57,656 bases of DNA from Clostridiales bacterium UBA3953 (GCA_002385415.1 DGDL01000041.1:23345-81000), one strand, 5' to 3'; shown: positions 8,012 through 15,768, counted from the first letter of the stretch. Notes: a model not told the origin generated them from the sequence alone. Program-made: numbers and translations.

Positions 8012-9283
8012 ATGCTTTGCGCAATTGTCGGCATTAACTGGGGCGATGAAGGAAAGGGCCGCATGGTCGACCTGCTCGGCAGCCGCTATGATATTATAGT
8101 CCGCTATCAGGGAGGCAACAACGCCGGTCATACTGTCATAAACGAAAAGGGCAAGTTTATACTGAATCTGCTGCCCTCGGGCATTCTGCGGGAGGAAACT
8201 GTGAATGTCATGGGGGGCGGCATGGTGATTGACATCCAGCACCTCGGCGAGGAGATGGAAAGGCTGGCTTCGGCGGGCATCAAAATCGCGCCGGACAATC
8301 TCAAAATCAGCGACAGAGCAACAATCTGCTTTCCCTTCCACAGGCTGCTTGATATCCTCGAGGAAGAGCGGCTCGCCGAAAGGCAGTACGGCTCGACAAG
8401 GCGGGGTATAGCCCCCGTCTATTCCGACAAATATATGAAAAAGGGCATCCGCATGGGCGACCTCCTTTCGCCCGGTACGCTGCGCGACAAGATTACGGCG
8501 CTGCTTGAATGGAAGAACCTTACTGTTGCGGGTGCATACAAAGCCGAGCCTGTCTCGGTCGACGAGACGATGGAATGGCTCGAGCGCTGGGGAAATCCGC
8601 TGCTGCCGTTTATTTGCGATACGGGCAAATATCTGTACGAGTCGGCAAAGGGCGGGCGCGACATACTGTTTGAGGCGCAGCTTGGCGCGCTGCGCGACAT
8701 CGACTTCGGTATCTATCCCTACACATCGTCGTCGAACAACATCGCCGCCTATGCGCCAATCGGCGCCGGTGTGCCGGCTTTAAGGCCGGACAAGGTCATA
8801 GGCATCATGAAAGCCTACTCTACCTGTGTGGGCGGCGGCCCGTTTACTGCCGAGTTGTTCGGTGCGGAGGCGGAGACGCTCCGCAAGGCAGGCGGCGAGT
8901 ATGGTGCGGCTACCGGACGTCCGCGCAGGGTCGGCGCATTTGACGTGCCTGCCTCGAAATACGGTGTAAAAGTCCAAGGCGCCGGCGAGCTTGCGCTGAC
9001 AAAACTTGACGTGCTCTCATACATGGACGAGATTCCGGTCTGCGTCGCATATAACATCGACGGCGAGATAACGGACGAGTTTCCGGCCGGCGACAGACTG
9101 GTGAGAGCAAAGCCGGTTTTCAGATATTTCAAAGGTTTTAAAACCGATATATCGGGATGTCGCAAGCTGTCCGAGCTGCCGGCCGAGGCGCGTGAGTATG
9201 TGGATTTTATCGAGCGCGCCGTCGAGTGTCCTATTAAATACATTTCGGTCGGCGCCGAGCGCGACGCGATAATAGAGCTTTAA
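8012..9283 (+). CDS. purA: Adenylosuccinate synthetase
   Basis: GTP-dependent condensation of IMP and aspartate, the first committed step to AMP. The N-terminal P-loop reads GINWGDEGKGRMVD (residues 7-20), where most family members have TQWGDEGKGK; the catalytic Asp and the glycine loop are kept. GGNNAGHTV at about 35-43 and STRRGIAPVYSDK at about 130-142 are also family signatures. The length (423 aa) is normal. It lies 37 bp after purB in the same operon, and a 174-bp gap with folded RNA elements separates it from guaA. Confidence 0.96.
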   Translation: MLCAIVGINWGDEGKGRMVDLLGSRYDIIVRYQGGNNAGHTVINEKGKFILNLLPSGILREETVNVMGGGMVIDIQHLGEEMERLASAGIKIAPDNLKISDRATICFPFHRLLDILEEERLAERQYGSTRRGIAPVYSDKYMKKGIRMGDLLSPGTLRDKITALLEWKNLTVAGAYKAEPVSVDETMEWLERWGNPLLPFICDTGKYLYESAKGGRDILFEAQLGALRDIDFGIYPYTSSSNNIAAYAPIGAGVPALRPDKVIGIMKAYSTCVGGGPFTAELFGAEAETLRKAGGEYGAATGRPRRVGAFDVPASKYGVKVQGAGELALTKLDVLSYMDEIPVCVAYNIDGEITDEFPAGDRLVRAKPVFRYFKGFKTDISGCRKLSELPAEAREYVDFIERAVECPIKYISVGAERDAIIEL

Positions 9284-9350
9284 TCAAAAGACAATTGCGG
9301 ACAGAATTGGGGCTGCCCATGCCCATTCATTTATGCTTTTTTGTAAAATC

Positions 9351-9387
9351 GCGGTGGATAGGGTATGTTGACGTGCCCGACCACCGC
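9351..9387 (+). promoter_or_regulatory. Two-part stem-loop in the guaA leader
   Basis: GCGGTGG (9351-9357) pairs with CCACCGC (9381-9387). Inside it, GGGTA (9361-9365) pairs with TGCCC (9374-9378) around an 8-base loop, with an ATAG/GA internal loop between the stems. It sits just upstream of a terminator-like hairpin. The purine riboswitch consensus is not present. A regulatory role is inferred from position. Confidence 0.45.
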
Positions 9388-9412
9388 TCCGGATTTTAAA
9401 GTTATTTCGCTC

Positions 9413-9446
9413 CCCGCTTCGGCAAAGCGGGTTTAATTTGGTTTTA
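9413..9446 (+). terminator. Attenuator-like terminator before guaA
   Basis: CCCGCTT (9413-9419) pairs with AAGCGGG (9425-9431) around CGGCA, followed by the broken T-tract TTTAATTTGGTTTT. It ends about 10 bases before the guaA start codon, so it lies inside the operon and could act as a regulated terminator. Confidence 0.6.
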
Positions 9447-9457
9447 GGGAGAAACTT

Positions 9458-10990
9458 ATGACAGGTCACAAGCAAACCGTAGTGGTGCTCGATTTCGGCG
9501 GGCAGTATAAAGAACTTATCGCACAGAGCATACGCAAGCTCGGCGTATATTCCGAAATTTTGCCGGGCAACGCAACACTTGACGAAATTACAGCGTCCCG
9601 CCCCATTGGCATAATAATGACGGGTGGGCCGAGCAGCGTCGATGAAGATGACGCACTGACAGCCGACCCGAGGCTGTTTGAGCTGGGCATACCGGTGCTC
9701 GGCATTTGTTACGGTATGCAGCTCATGTGTCACATGCTGGGCGGCGAGGTCACCCGCGGCGAGCAGGGCGAATATGGGCGCGTCAAGGCGGAGCTTGACG
9801 ATAATTGTGTGCTGTTTAGGGGTATAGATACCCGACCGATGGTGCTAATGAGCCATCACGACCGTGTGAAAACCCTGCCGGAGGGATTTGAATGCTTCGG
9901 CAAGACCAAAACCTGCCCTATTGCGGCTTGTGGAAACGTGGAGAGAAAGCTCTATGCGCTGCAGTTTCATCCCGAGGTCAAAAACACCGACGAAGGTCAG
10001 GAGATTTTGCGCAATTTCCTTTTCGATGTCTGCGGCGCGACGGGCGACTACAGCATCGACGACTATATAGAGCAGTCAGTTTCCGAGATTCGCGAGCGGG
10101 TTGGGGACAAGCGTGTGCTGCTCGCGCTGTCGGGCGGAGTGGACTCGTCGGTCTGCGCGGCGCTTTTGTCGCGAGCGGTGCCCGGCCAGCTCACCTGCAT
10201 TTTCGTTGACCACGGTTTCATGCGCAAAAACGAGTCTGACGAGGTCGAGGCCGCGTTTTCCGGCCGTGATCTGCACTTTATACGCGTTGACGCCGCCGAC
10301 CGCTTCCTTGCAAAGCTTGCAGGCGTGACCGACCCTGAACAGAAGCGCAAGCTAATCGGCGCGGAGTTTGTGGCGGTGTTCGAGGAAGAGGCGAAACGAC
10401 TTGGCGAGATACACTTCCTTGCGCAGGGCACAATTTACTCGGACGTTGTCGAGTCGGGCGTCGGCAAATCGGCGAAAATAAAAAGCCACCACAATGTCGG
10501 CGGCCTGCCCGAGGAGATAGGATTCGAGGGCATCATAGAGCCGCTGAGAGGGCTGTTTAAAGACGAGGTACGCGAGCTGGGCCGCAGGCTCGGTTTGCCC
10601 GATGCGTTTGTCGAGCGCCAGCCATTCCCCGGCCCGGGGCTTGCAATCCGCATAATCGGCGAGGTGACGCGCGAAAAACTCGATATTTTGCGCGAGGCCG
10701 ACTATATATGCCGCACCGAGTTCGACAAGTTGAAAAAGAAGCCCGACCAGTATTTCGCGGTGCTTACCAACACCCGTTCGGTAGGCGTTATGGGGGACGG
10801 GCGCACTTATGCGTATGTGCTTGCTCTGCGCGCGGTTACAACTACCGATTTTATGACCTGTGACTATACGCGCATCCCGCACGCCACGCTTGCGCGCACC
10901 GCATCACGTATCGTAAACGAGGTGAGGGGAATCAGCCGCGTCGTGTTCGACATCACCGGCAAGCCGCCGGCAACAATTGAATGGGAATGA
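9458..10990 (+). CDS. guaA: GMP synthase (glutamine-hydrolysing)
   Basis: Converts XMP to GMP using glutamine and ATP. The N-terminal class I amidotransferase domain has the nucleophile C84 in GICYGMQL and the His171/Glu173 pair in FHPEV. The ATP pyrophosphatase domain starts near residue 220 with SGGVDS (225-230). The C-terminal dimerisation domain contains RQPFPGPGLAIRI and ends TIEWE, as in essentially all GuaA. The length (510 aa) is typical. AGGGAG precedes the ATG. It closes the purine operon and is followed by a strong terminator. Confidence 0.97.
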   Translation: MTGHKQTVVVLDFGGQYKELIAQSIRKLGVYSEILPGNATLDEITASRPIGIIMTGGPSSVDEDDALTADPRLFELGIPVLGICYGMQLMCHMLGGEVTRGEQGEYGRVKAELDDNCVLFRGIDTRPMVLMSHHDRVKTLPEGFECFGKTKTCPIAACGNVERKLYALQFHPEVKNTDEGQEILRNFLFDVCGATGDYSIDDYIEQSVSEIRERVGDKRVLLALSGGVDSSVCAALLSRAVPGQLTCIFVDHGFMRKNESDEVEAAFSGRDLHFIRVDAADRFLAKLAGVTDPEQKRKLIGAEFVAVFEEEAKRLGEIHFLAQGTIYSDVVESGVGKSAKIKSHHNVGGLPEEIGFEGIIEPLRGLFKDEVRELGRRLGLPDAFVERQPFPGPGLAIRIIGEVTREKLDILREADYICRTEFDKLKKKPDQYFAVLTNTRSVGVMGDGRTYAYVLALRAVTTTDFMTCDYTRIPHATLARTASRIVNEVRGISRVVFDITGKPPATIEWE

Positions 10991-11006
10991 TAAAGTGAAA
11001 TTATAG

Positions 11007-11041
11007 GCCGCAAACCGAGAAACAACCGGTTTGCGGCTTTT
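11007..11041 (+). terminator. Terminator of the purine operon
   Basis: GCCGCAAACCG (11007-11017) pairs perfectly with CGGTTTGCGGC (11027-11037) around a 9-base loop and is followed by TTTTC. Confidence 0.93.
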
Positions 11042-11295
11042 CAGTGTTTCCGGCGTATTATCAGACCGCGTTCAAAATCAATTACACGCGCAGCGCAGAT
11101 GAAAGACATTATTTATGACAACGTCGGCAATGCGTTTACGCTTGCCTGCGACTTGTCGTTGAGTGAATATCTACTACGGTTGCCTTGAAAAGGCAGGAGC
11201 AATATGCTCACTGCTTGAAAAACCCGCATATCAAAATTTTGAAGGCTGCGAAAGCAGCCCTTTATTTTACAAAACATTTCGGACCCTGACAACTA
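11042..11295. other. Intergenic stretch before the cas3 remnant
   Basis: No convincing gene is present. Short open frames of 29 and about 55 codons occur but lack a ribosome-binding site or recognisable motif. The stretch ends with the GAAA-capped hairpin at 11244 and the cas3 promoter. Confidence 0.5.
11244..11268 (+). terminator. GAAA-tetraloop hairpin upstream of the cas3 promoter
   Basis: GGCTGC and GCAGCC (11244-11259) enclose a GAAA tetraloop and are followed by CTTTATTTT. It would insulate the CRISPR locus from upstream transcription. Confidence 0.65.
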
Positions 11296-11324
11296 TTGAC
11301 ATGTATGTACATCGTTGGTATCAT
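11296..11324 (+). promoter_or_regulatory. Promoter of the cas3 remnant
   Basis: TTGACA at 11296-11301, a 17-bp spacer and TATCAT at 11319-11324. It is a near-consensus housekeeping promoter, retained although the cas operon behind it is deleted. Confidence 0.8.
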
Positions 11325-11368
11325 TATGTATAAATTAAAATTTGTAAAGAGGGTGTTGGTGATGCAAA

Positions 11369-12160
11369 ATGACATATTACGCTCGCAAGTCTGAAGACGG
11401 CAGAAAACAAAGCATGAAAGAGCACGCGATGGGCGTAGCGGAGCGTGCAGGGCAATTTGCCGGCGCTTTCGGGTTTTCAGAGTACGGCAGGACAATTGGA
11501 CTGCATCACGACGACGGAAAATACACAAGCACGTTTCAGGCGCGGCTGGACGGCAGCGGCATTCAGTACGAGCACTCGTCTGCCGGCGCATACCTGCTTG
11601 CCAAAAAAGGATTTGAGACACGCGACCCTGTATATATAATGCTCGCCCATGCGATAGCGGGACATCACAGCGGGCTTCCAGACACCGGCTCGCGTAATTC
11701 GCCTGAAGACAGCGGTACTTTTTTCGGCAAGTACAACCGCCGGGAAAAGATGGTATTTGATTTCGGCGCTTATGAAAGTGAGCTTGGGCCGATAGGCACT
11801 CAAGCGGCGCTGCCGAAGGAGTTCAAAAATAATTACAGCCTGCAGTTTCTCGGGCGCATGTTGTTTTCGGCGCTCGTGGACGCGGATTTCCTCGATACCG
11901 AGCATTTTATGTCGGACGGCAAGATCAGCCGCATAAGTGGGGAGGATATTCCGACGCTCAAAGCGCGGTTTGACGCGCACATGCGGTCGAAATTTGCCGG
12001 TGCCGCCGGCCCGATAAACCAAAAACGCGCCGAAATTCTCGCCGCTTGCCGCGCGGCGGCGGAGGGTGAGCGGGGAATATACAGACTCACCGTCCCGACC
12101 GGTGGGGGAAAGACGCTGTCGTCGCTTGCATTTGCGCACCACACGGGGGACGTGGGTTGA
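11369..12160 (+). pseudogene. cas3: Truncated type I cas3 (HD nuclease plus start of helicase), fused into the CRISPR array
   Basis: Cas3 is the nuclease-helicase of type I CRISPR interference. The 263-aa frame keeps the HD domain: GLHHDDGKYTSTFQ (H47, D48), then LAHAIAGHHSGLPD and LFSALVDADFLDTEHF. It also keeps the first helicase motif PTGGGKT (K248). Normal Cas3 proteins run to about 750-800 aa. Here the coding sequence stops making sense after LSSLAFA: from about base 12139 the DNA is CRISPR repeat, which supplies the last seven codons and the stop. The rest of the helicase and every other cas gene are gone. Recombination at a short shared stretch (around CACCACAC) would explain the join. 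The HD domain could still be expressed, but targeted interference is impossible. Confidence 0.85.
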
Positions 12161-12292
12161 AATCATACGCGTCCGATTTTGTTTGGCTAAAGGATAGCGT
12201 CGTCCCCCACACGGGGGACGTGGGTTGAAATTATTACGCCATCGGAAAAAGTACCAGCAGGCACGTGTCGTCCCCCACACGGGGGACGTGGG
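12139..12292 (+). CRISPR. Relic type I-C-like CRISPR array, two spacers
   Basis: Three repeat copies are visible. The first (12139-12163) is only the last 25 bases and is fused to cas3. The second (12199-12231) is complete at 33 bases, beginning GTCGTCCCCCACACGG and ending GTGGGTTGAAAT. The third (12267-12292) loses its 3' end after 26 bases. Both spacers (12164-12198, 12232-12266) are exactly 35 bases. The inverted repeat GTCCCCC/GGGGGAC and the 3' TTGAAAT are hallmarks of type I-C repeats. The degenerate terminal repeat suggests the right side is leader-distal. The leader and most of the array are absent. Confidence 0.92.
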
Positions 12293-12322
12293 ATAGGGGA
12301 AATATTTTCGGAGGATGTTACA

Positions 12323-12955
12323 ATGCATAAAAAGATAATTGCGATTTTAATAATTTTATTTAATGTTTCATTACATACTTCGTGTAGAATAGTTGTTTTT
12401 CCTGAAAAATTGCCGAGCTTTTATTTAGATATCAATCAAAAAACAAACAACAATGAAAAAACAAGTGATAATGAAACCAATGAAAAAAGTATTACTCCAT
12501 ATTTGCTGCAATCAGGAGATGTTATTAAGGATAATGGTTTCTTTCAAGTAGGCGAAGTAACATTTCTGTATTCAAATGACATCTTTAAAGTAACAAACAA
12601 TAGCGAAAGTATTGTTAGAGTAACATGTATGGTCATTGGTACTAAAGTTGATGGGACTTATGAAATATTGCAGTATGCAGGATTTGGCGGAATTGATCAG
12701 ACAAAATACAAAAAAGATCTCGAAGAAAACGGATGGGCTGTTGAACATTATACAAATATGATAAGGCCTGGGGAAACGCTGTATGCAACATTATCGATTA
12801 GCGATTTCCAATATGAAGGAGTTCCCAAGCCTGACATTGACAATGACGGATTTTATGAGTTAAAGTTTATGATTAGTCCACAAAGTAACGAGGATGTAAT
12901 TGAAATTTCATTAAATGATCCCGTATCAGATATGTATAAACTTCCAGTTGATTGA
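12323..12955 (+). CDS. AT-rich secreted or lipoprotein-like protein of unknown function
   Basis: No family is recognised. The 210-aa protein starts with a KK-charged, strongly hydrophobic signal segment ending LHTSC (C21), a poor lipobox, so it is probably a lipoprotein or otherwise exported. A 25-residue Asn/Glu/Lys-rich linker follows, then a beta-rich domain with IFKVTNNSESIVRVTCMVIG and GETLYATLSISDFQ, which resembles immunoglobulin-like or FxLYD-style extracellular domains without clearly matching one. The coding sequence is far more AT-rich than its neighbours, which points to recent acquisition. GGAGGATG precedes the ATG. It lies between two CRISPR-repeat-like sequences and ends in a hairpin terminator. 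Confidence 0.75.
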   Translation: MHKKIIAILIILFNVSLHTSCRIVVFPEKLPSFYLDINQKTNNNEKTSDNETNEKSITPYLLQSGDVIKDNGFFQVGEVTFLYSNDIFKVTNNSESIVRVTCMVIGTKVDGTYEILQYAGFGGIDQTKYKKDLEENGWAVEHYTNMIRPGETLYATLSISDFQYEGVPKPDIDNDGFYELKFMISPQSNEDVIEISLNDPVSDMYKLPVD

Positions 12956-13057
12956 TTATGCCTATTTGCATTTGATAATGTATTTTAATATAAAATTTTG
13001 TTGTTTTCCATGGTGTCTCTTGTTGCCTCTATCGCGTTGAGATAGATTGAAATAGCG

Positions 13058-13083
13058 TCCCCCACGCGGGGACTTTTCTTTTA
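13058..13083 (+). terminator. Hairpin after the AT-rich gene, resembling a CRISPR repeat stem
   Basis: GTCCCC (13058-13063) pairs with GGGGAC (13069-13074), followed by TTTTCTTTT. It is a plausible terminator. The 19 bases at 13056-13074 also resemble the repeat core of the array 0.8 kb upstream, and GATTGAAAT, like the repeat 3' end, lies at 13046-13054. Confidence 0.65.
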
Positions 13084-13090
13084 CTCCCCC

Positions 13091-13119
13091 TTGAATTTGC
13101 CGGCAAATTATTGCATAAT
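13091..13119 (+). promoter_or_regulatory. Promoter with internal 16-bp palindrome, before the MFS gene
   Basis: TTGAAT (13091-13096), a 17-bp spacer and CATAAT (13114-13119). The spacer is largely filled by the perfect palindrome AATTTGCCGGCAAATT (13094-13109), placed where a repressor would block RNA polymerase. A further GGCAAATT half-site lies at 13226-13233. Confidence 0.6.
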
Positions 13120-13156
13120 ATATTAATCAACCCAAATTGCAAAGCGGAGCTGTAAA

Positions 13157-13273
13157 ATGACAGACAAAAACAAAGCAGCGCAGTCTCGCGCGGATGCCCG
13201 ACGCTGTAATATTCCGACTTTTCCGGTGGCAAATTTTGTGTTAAACCGAGCGCCCAGACAGGAGCTTTTATGA
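13157..13273 (+). CDS. 38-codon leader ORF coupled to the MFS transporter
   Basis: ATG at 13157 follows AAAGCGGAG at good spacing, and the frame runs 38 codons to a TGA that overlaps the transporter ATG (TTATGA). The predicted peptide is basic, contains RADARR and ends RAPRQELL; no family is recognised. The overlap and the ribosome-binding site support real translation, either to couple initiation of the transporter or to sense something. It could also be a fortuitous frame. Confidence 0.45.
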   Translation: MTDKNKAAQSRADARRCNIPTFPVANFVLNRAPRQELL

Positions 13274-14583
13274 GAAAACCGGTGTTTTCCAGGGAATCCC
13301 GGCGACTGTTTTTGCTCTGTTTTTTTGCTTACTCGGCAATATACATCGGGCGTAAAAACTTTTCGGTCTGCATGCCGGGCATGATAGAGGCGGGGGTAAT
13401 CGACAAGGTGCTCGGCGGCACGACGGGGACGGCATTCCTTGCGGCTTACGCTTGCGGCCAGCTTATAAACGGGCTGCTCGGCGACCGCATAAACCCCAAA
13501 TATATGATAGCCGGCGGACTGATGGGCGCCGCCGCCGCCAATATAGCCATGGGTGCAAACAGCACGCCCGCATTCTTCCCGATAATATGGGGTATAAACG
13601 GGTTTTTCTGTTCGATGATATGGGCGCCGACTATACGCATCCTTTCGGAAGGGTTAAGCGAAAAGGAGCGTCAGTCGGGCGGGGTCGCAATCTCGGTCTC
13701 TATACCGACCGGTACTGTGCTGTCATATTTGGTTTGTGCCGCCGTGCTCGGATTTGCCGATTGGCGCGCCGCCTTTTTCGGCTGCGGCGTTATTCTTGCC
13801 GCCGCGTCAACTATATTTTATATCAATATGACCGCGCTTTCGCGCCAAAAAGCGACCGAGGGCGCGCAAAGTACGCCCGAGCGTACTGATACACCGGACG
13901 CGGTGCAGAGCGCCCCGCTTCCCGAACATCTTGCAAAGCTTAAAAAAGCAAGTCTACCGGTATTAATACTCTATACGGGTCTTTGTTTTGCAATCGGTGG
14001 TATTCTTTTTAACGGGATACTCAAGGACGGGCTCGACCTTTGGGTTCCATCATATATAAGCGAGTATTTCGGCATGGACGATGCGGCTGTGGCGGCGCTT
14101 TCGACCGTGCTTCCCATAGTAAATATAACCGGCATTTATTTCGCGCGCATGATAAACGTGCGCTATATACGCAACGAGCTTGGCACCTGCGCCCTGCTGT
14201 TCGGTATCAGCGCAATTTCGTTTATCCCTCTTGTGTTCATCTCGCTAGCCGGTGTGCGCGGCATAGTGCCCGCTATATTTGCGGTGCTTTTGATTTCGAT
14301 AACCAGCGGGACGATGCTGGGTATAAACTCGATGCTGTTGACCTTTATCCCGTTCAGGTTCGCCCGGCTCAACCGCTCCTCGTCGGTGACGGGATTTTTA
14401 AACTTCTGCTCGTATGCGGCTGCCTCACTTTCTGGTGTGACAATCGGGCTGATTTCGTCATCGTTCGGCTGGACTGTAACCGTAATCTCGTTTATGGCAG
14501 TGTCGCTTTCGGGCGCCGCCGTCTGTGCTGCCGGACTGAAAATTTGGAGGCGCAGCGCAGATATGCTCAGTGACGAGCCGTAA
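13270..14583 (+). CDS. MFS transporter, organophosphate:phosphate antiporter-like
   Basis: A 437-aa inner-membrane carrier with twelve predicted hydrophobic segments and a charged central loop at about 200-225. The N terminus YSAIYIGRKNFSVCMPGMIEAG and the GLLGDRINPKYMIAGGL loop after helix 2 resemble the GlpT/UhpT (OPA) branch, which takes up glycerol 3-phosphate or hexose phosphates in exchange for phosphate. The substrate is not determinable here. The start lies after ACAGGAGC and overlaps the leader ORF. A palindrome in its promoter suggests repression. It is followed by a bidirectional terminator and faces the GH76-like gene. Confidence 0.85.
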   Translation: MRKPVFSRESRRLFLLCFFAYSAIYIGRKNFSVCMPGMIEAGVIDKVLGGTTGTAFLAAYACGQLINGLLGDRINPKYMIAGGLMGAAAANIAMGANSTPAFFPIIWGINGFFCSMIWAPTIRILSEGLSEKERQSGGVAISVSIPTGTVLSYLVCAAVLGFADWRAAFFGCGVILAAASTIFYINMTALSRQKATEGAQSTPERTDTPDAVQSAPLPEHLAKLKKASLPVLILYTGLCFAIGGILFNGILKDGLDLWVPSYISEYFGMDDAAVAALSTVLPIVNITGIYFARMINVRYIRNELGTCALLFGISAISFIPLVFISLAGVRGIVPAIFAVLLISITSGTMLGINSMLLTFIPFRFARLNRSSSVTGFLNFCSYAAASLSGVTIGLISSSFGWTVTVISFMAVSLSGAAVCAAGLKIWRRSADMLSDEP

Positions 14584-14606
14584 AACCGCACATCGTAAAA
14601 CAAAAA

Positions 14607-14648
14607 AGTCGGAGTGCACGAAAATGTGTACTCCGACTTTGGATTTTT
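14607..14648. terminator. Bidirectional terminator between MFS and GH76-like genes
   Basis: A 13-bp stem (14607-14619 with 14626-14638, one G-T pair) around GAAAAT. Each strand has a T-rich tail: TTGGATTTTT on the plus strand and TTTTTTG on the minus strand. Confidence 0.9.
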
Positions 14649-14650
14649 GC

Positions 14651-15676
14651 TTATTTTATGCAATTGAACATGAGCGCGACCGCGGTGCTCATGCCGAACA
14701 CGTCATACTCAGAAATATCGTCGCTCGTCTTGTCGCCCCATGCCGTCCATATAAGACCGTCTTTGTTGCGGTTCGACCAGGCCGCCGCCGCGTTGAGCCG
14801 CAGCCAGTCGATATACTCGTGACTGTCGGTCTTTAGCGCAAACTTGCGCAGCCAGCGGGTAAGTATTCCCTTGAAACCGATGAGGTCGCCGCCGGCCGTC
14901 TCGTTGTTCATGACACCGCCCGCATACATCTCGTTTAGCGCGAAATCGGCGGCTTTCTTTGCGTAATTTAGGTATTTTTCGTCGCCGGTATGCTCCCAGA
15001 GCAGAGTGCATGCACCGATGAATGTACCTTGGTTGTAGGTCGAGGCCCACCTGTTTATCGAGCCGTCGATGTTGATGCAGTCGTACACCCGGCCGGTGTC
15101 GGGTTCAAACAGGGTTTTGAACACCCAGTCCATGACCGACGCTGCACCCTCGAAATACCGCTCGTCGCCGGTCACTTTGCCGAGCAGGCAAGCCGCAATC
15201 GAGCCGGGGCCGCAGATGCAGGCGTTTTTGCACTGCCGGTCGGTGCGCCACCACAGCCCGCCGCCGAGTGCGTCGTCATAGGAGCGCTCCCACGCAACGT
15301 GAAAATTCTCTTTGGCATAATCGAGGAATTCGCCTATGCCGGTGAGCATATAGGCACGCGTATAGGCGATAACCAGCCACATAATATCATCGTTGTAGAT
15401 GTTGTGCGCCCAGTTATTGCCGTTTTTCTTTATCGTGGCTGCCGAAATCTCGCGAATGTGAGCGAGAAATTTCTCGTCACCGGTGCGCTCAAACGCGTCG
15501 ACCACTGTTTCAAAAATTTCGGCGTTGTCCCAAAAATCGGCGTTTGTAAACTCGCCGTCCCGATAGTATTCAGCTATAAATGCGTCATAGGTCGCATACG
15601 CCATGTCGCGGTACGAAAGGCCCGTAGCCTCGCACACCTCGGCAAGCGTTGCGCTCGAACTTGCAAAATCAGCCAT
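14651..15676 (-). CDS. GH76-like (alpha-1,6-mannanase family) glycoside hydrolase
   Basis: A 341-aa (alpha/alpha)6-barrel enzyme. YNDDIMW has the paired catalytic aspartates of GH76 (D96, D97). GGGLWWRTDRQCKNACICG, the repeated TGDEKYL helices, STYNQGTFIGACTLLWEHTGD and IGFKGILTRWLR follow the GH76 pattern. Family members cleave alpha-1,6-linked mannan backbones of fungal or bacterial glycans. No signal peptide is seen, so it is probably cytoplasmic and may act on imported oligosaccharides or another substrate. The ATG at 15676 follows AAGGAG. The longer frame upstream has no ribosome-binding site and crosses the promoter. Confidence 0.8.
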   Translation of the reverse strand: MADFASSSATLAEVCEATGLSYRDMAYATYDAFIAEYYRDGEFTNADFWDNAEIFETVVDAFERTGDEKFLAHIREISAATIKKNGNNWAHNIYNDDIMWLVIAYTRAYMLTGIGEFLDYAKENFHVAWERSYDDALGGGLWWRTDRQCKNACICGPGSIAACLLGKVTGDERYFEGAASVMDWVFKTLFEPDTGRVYDCINIDGSINRWASTYNQGTFIGACTLLWEHTGDEKYLNYAKKAADFALNEMYAGGVMNNETAGGDLIGFKGILTRWLRKFALKTDSHEYIDWLRLNAAAAWSNRNKDGLIWTAWGDKTSDDISEYDVFGMSTAVALMFNCIK

Positions 15677-15739
15677 TTTTATCTCCTTGAGCCTGTTTAT
15701 TGTTTTGTGCAGTGATTGCTTGTCCGATATTGTCGCATA

Positions 15740-15768
15740 ATTATAACACTGCAGCGCAAACTTGTCAA
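15740..15768 (-). promoter_or_regulatory. Promoter of the GH76-like gene
   Basis: On the minus strand, TTGACA (15768-15763), a 17-bp spacer and TATAAT (15745-15740). Both elements match consensus. Confidence 0.88.

Noticed and set aside
9284..9457. Purine (guanine) riboswitch before guaA
   Set aside because: The three-way junction core and its conserved TATA and TCTACC-type loops are not present.
11163..11330. GTG-started 55-codon frame upstream of cas3
   Set aside because: No ribosome-binding site and no motif; it crosses a terminator hairpin and the cas3 promoter.
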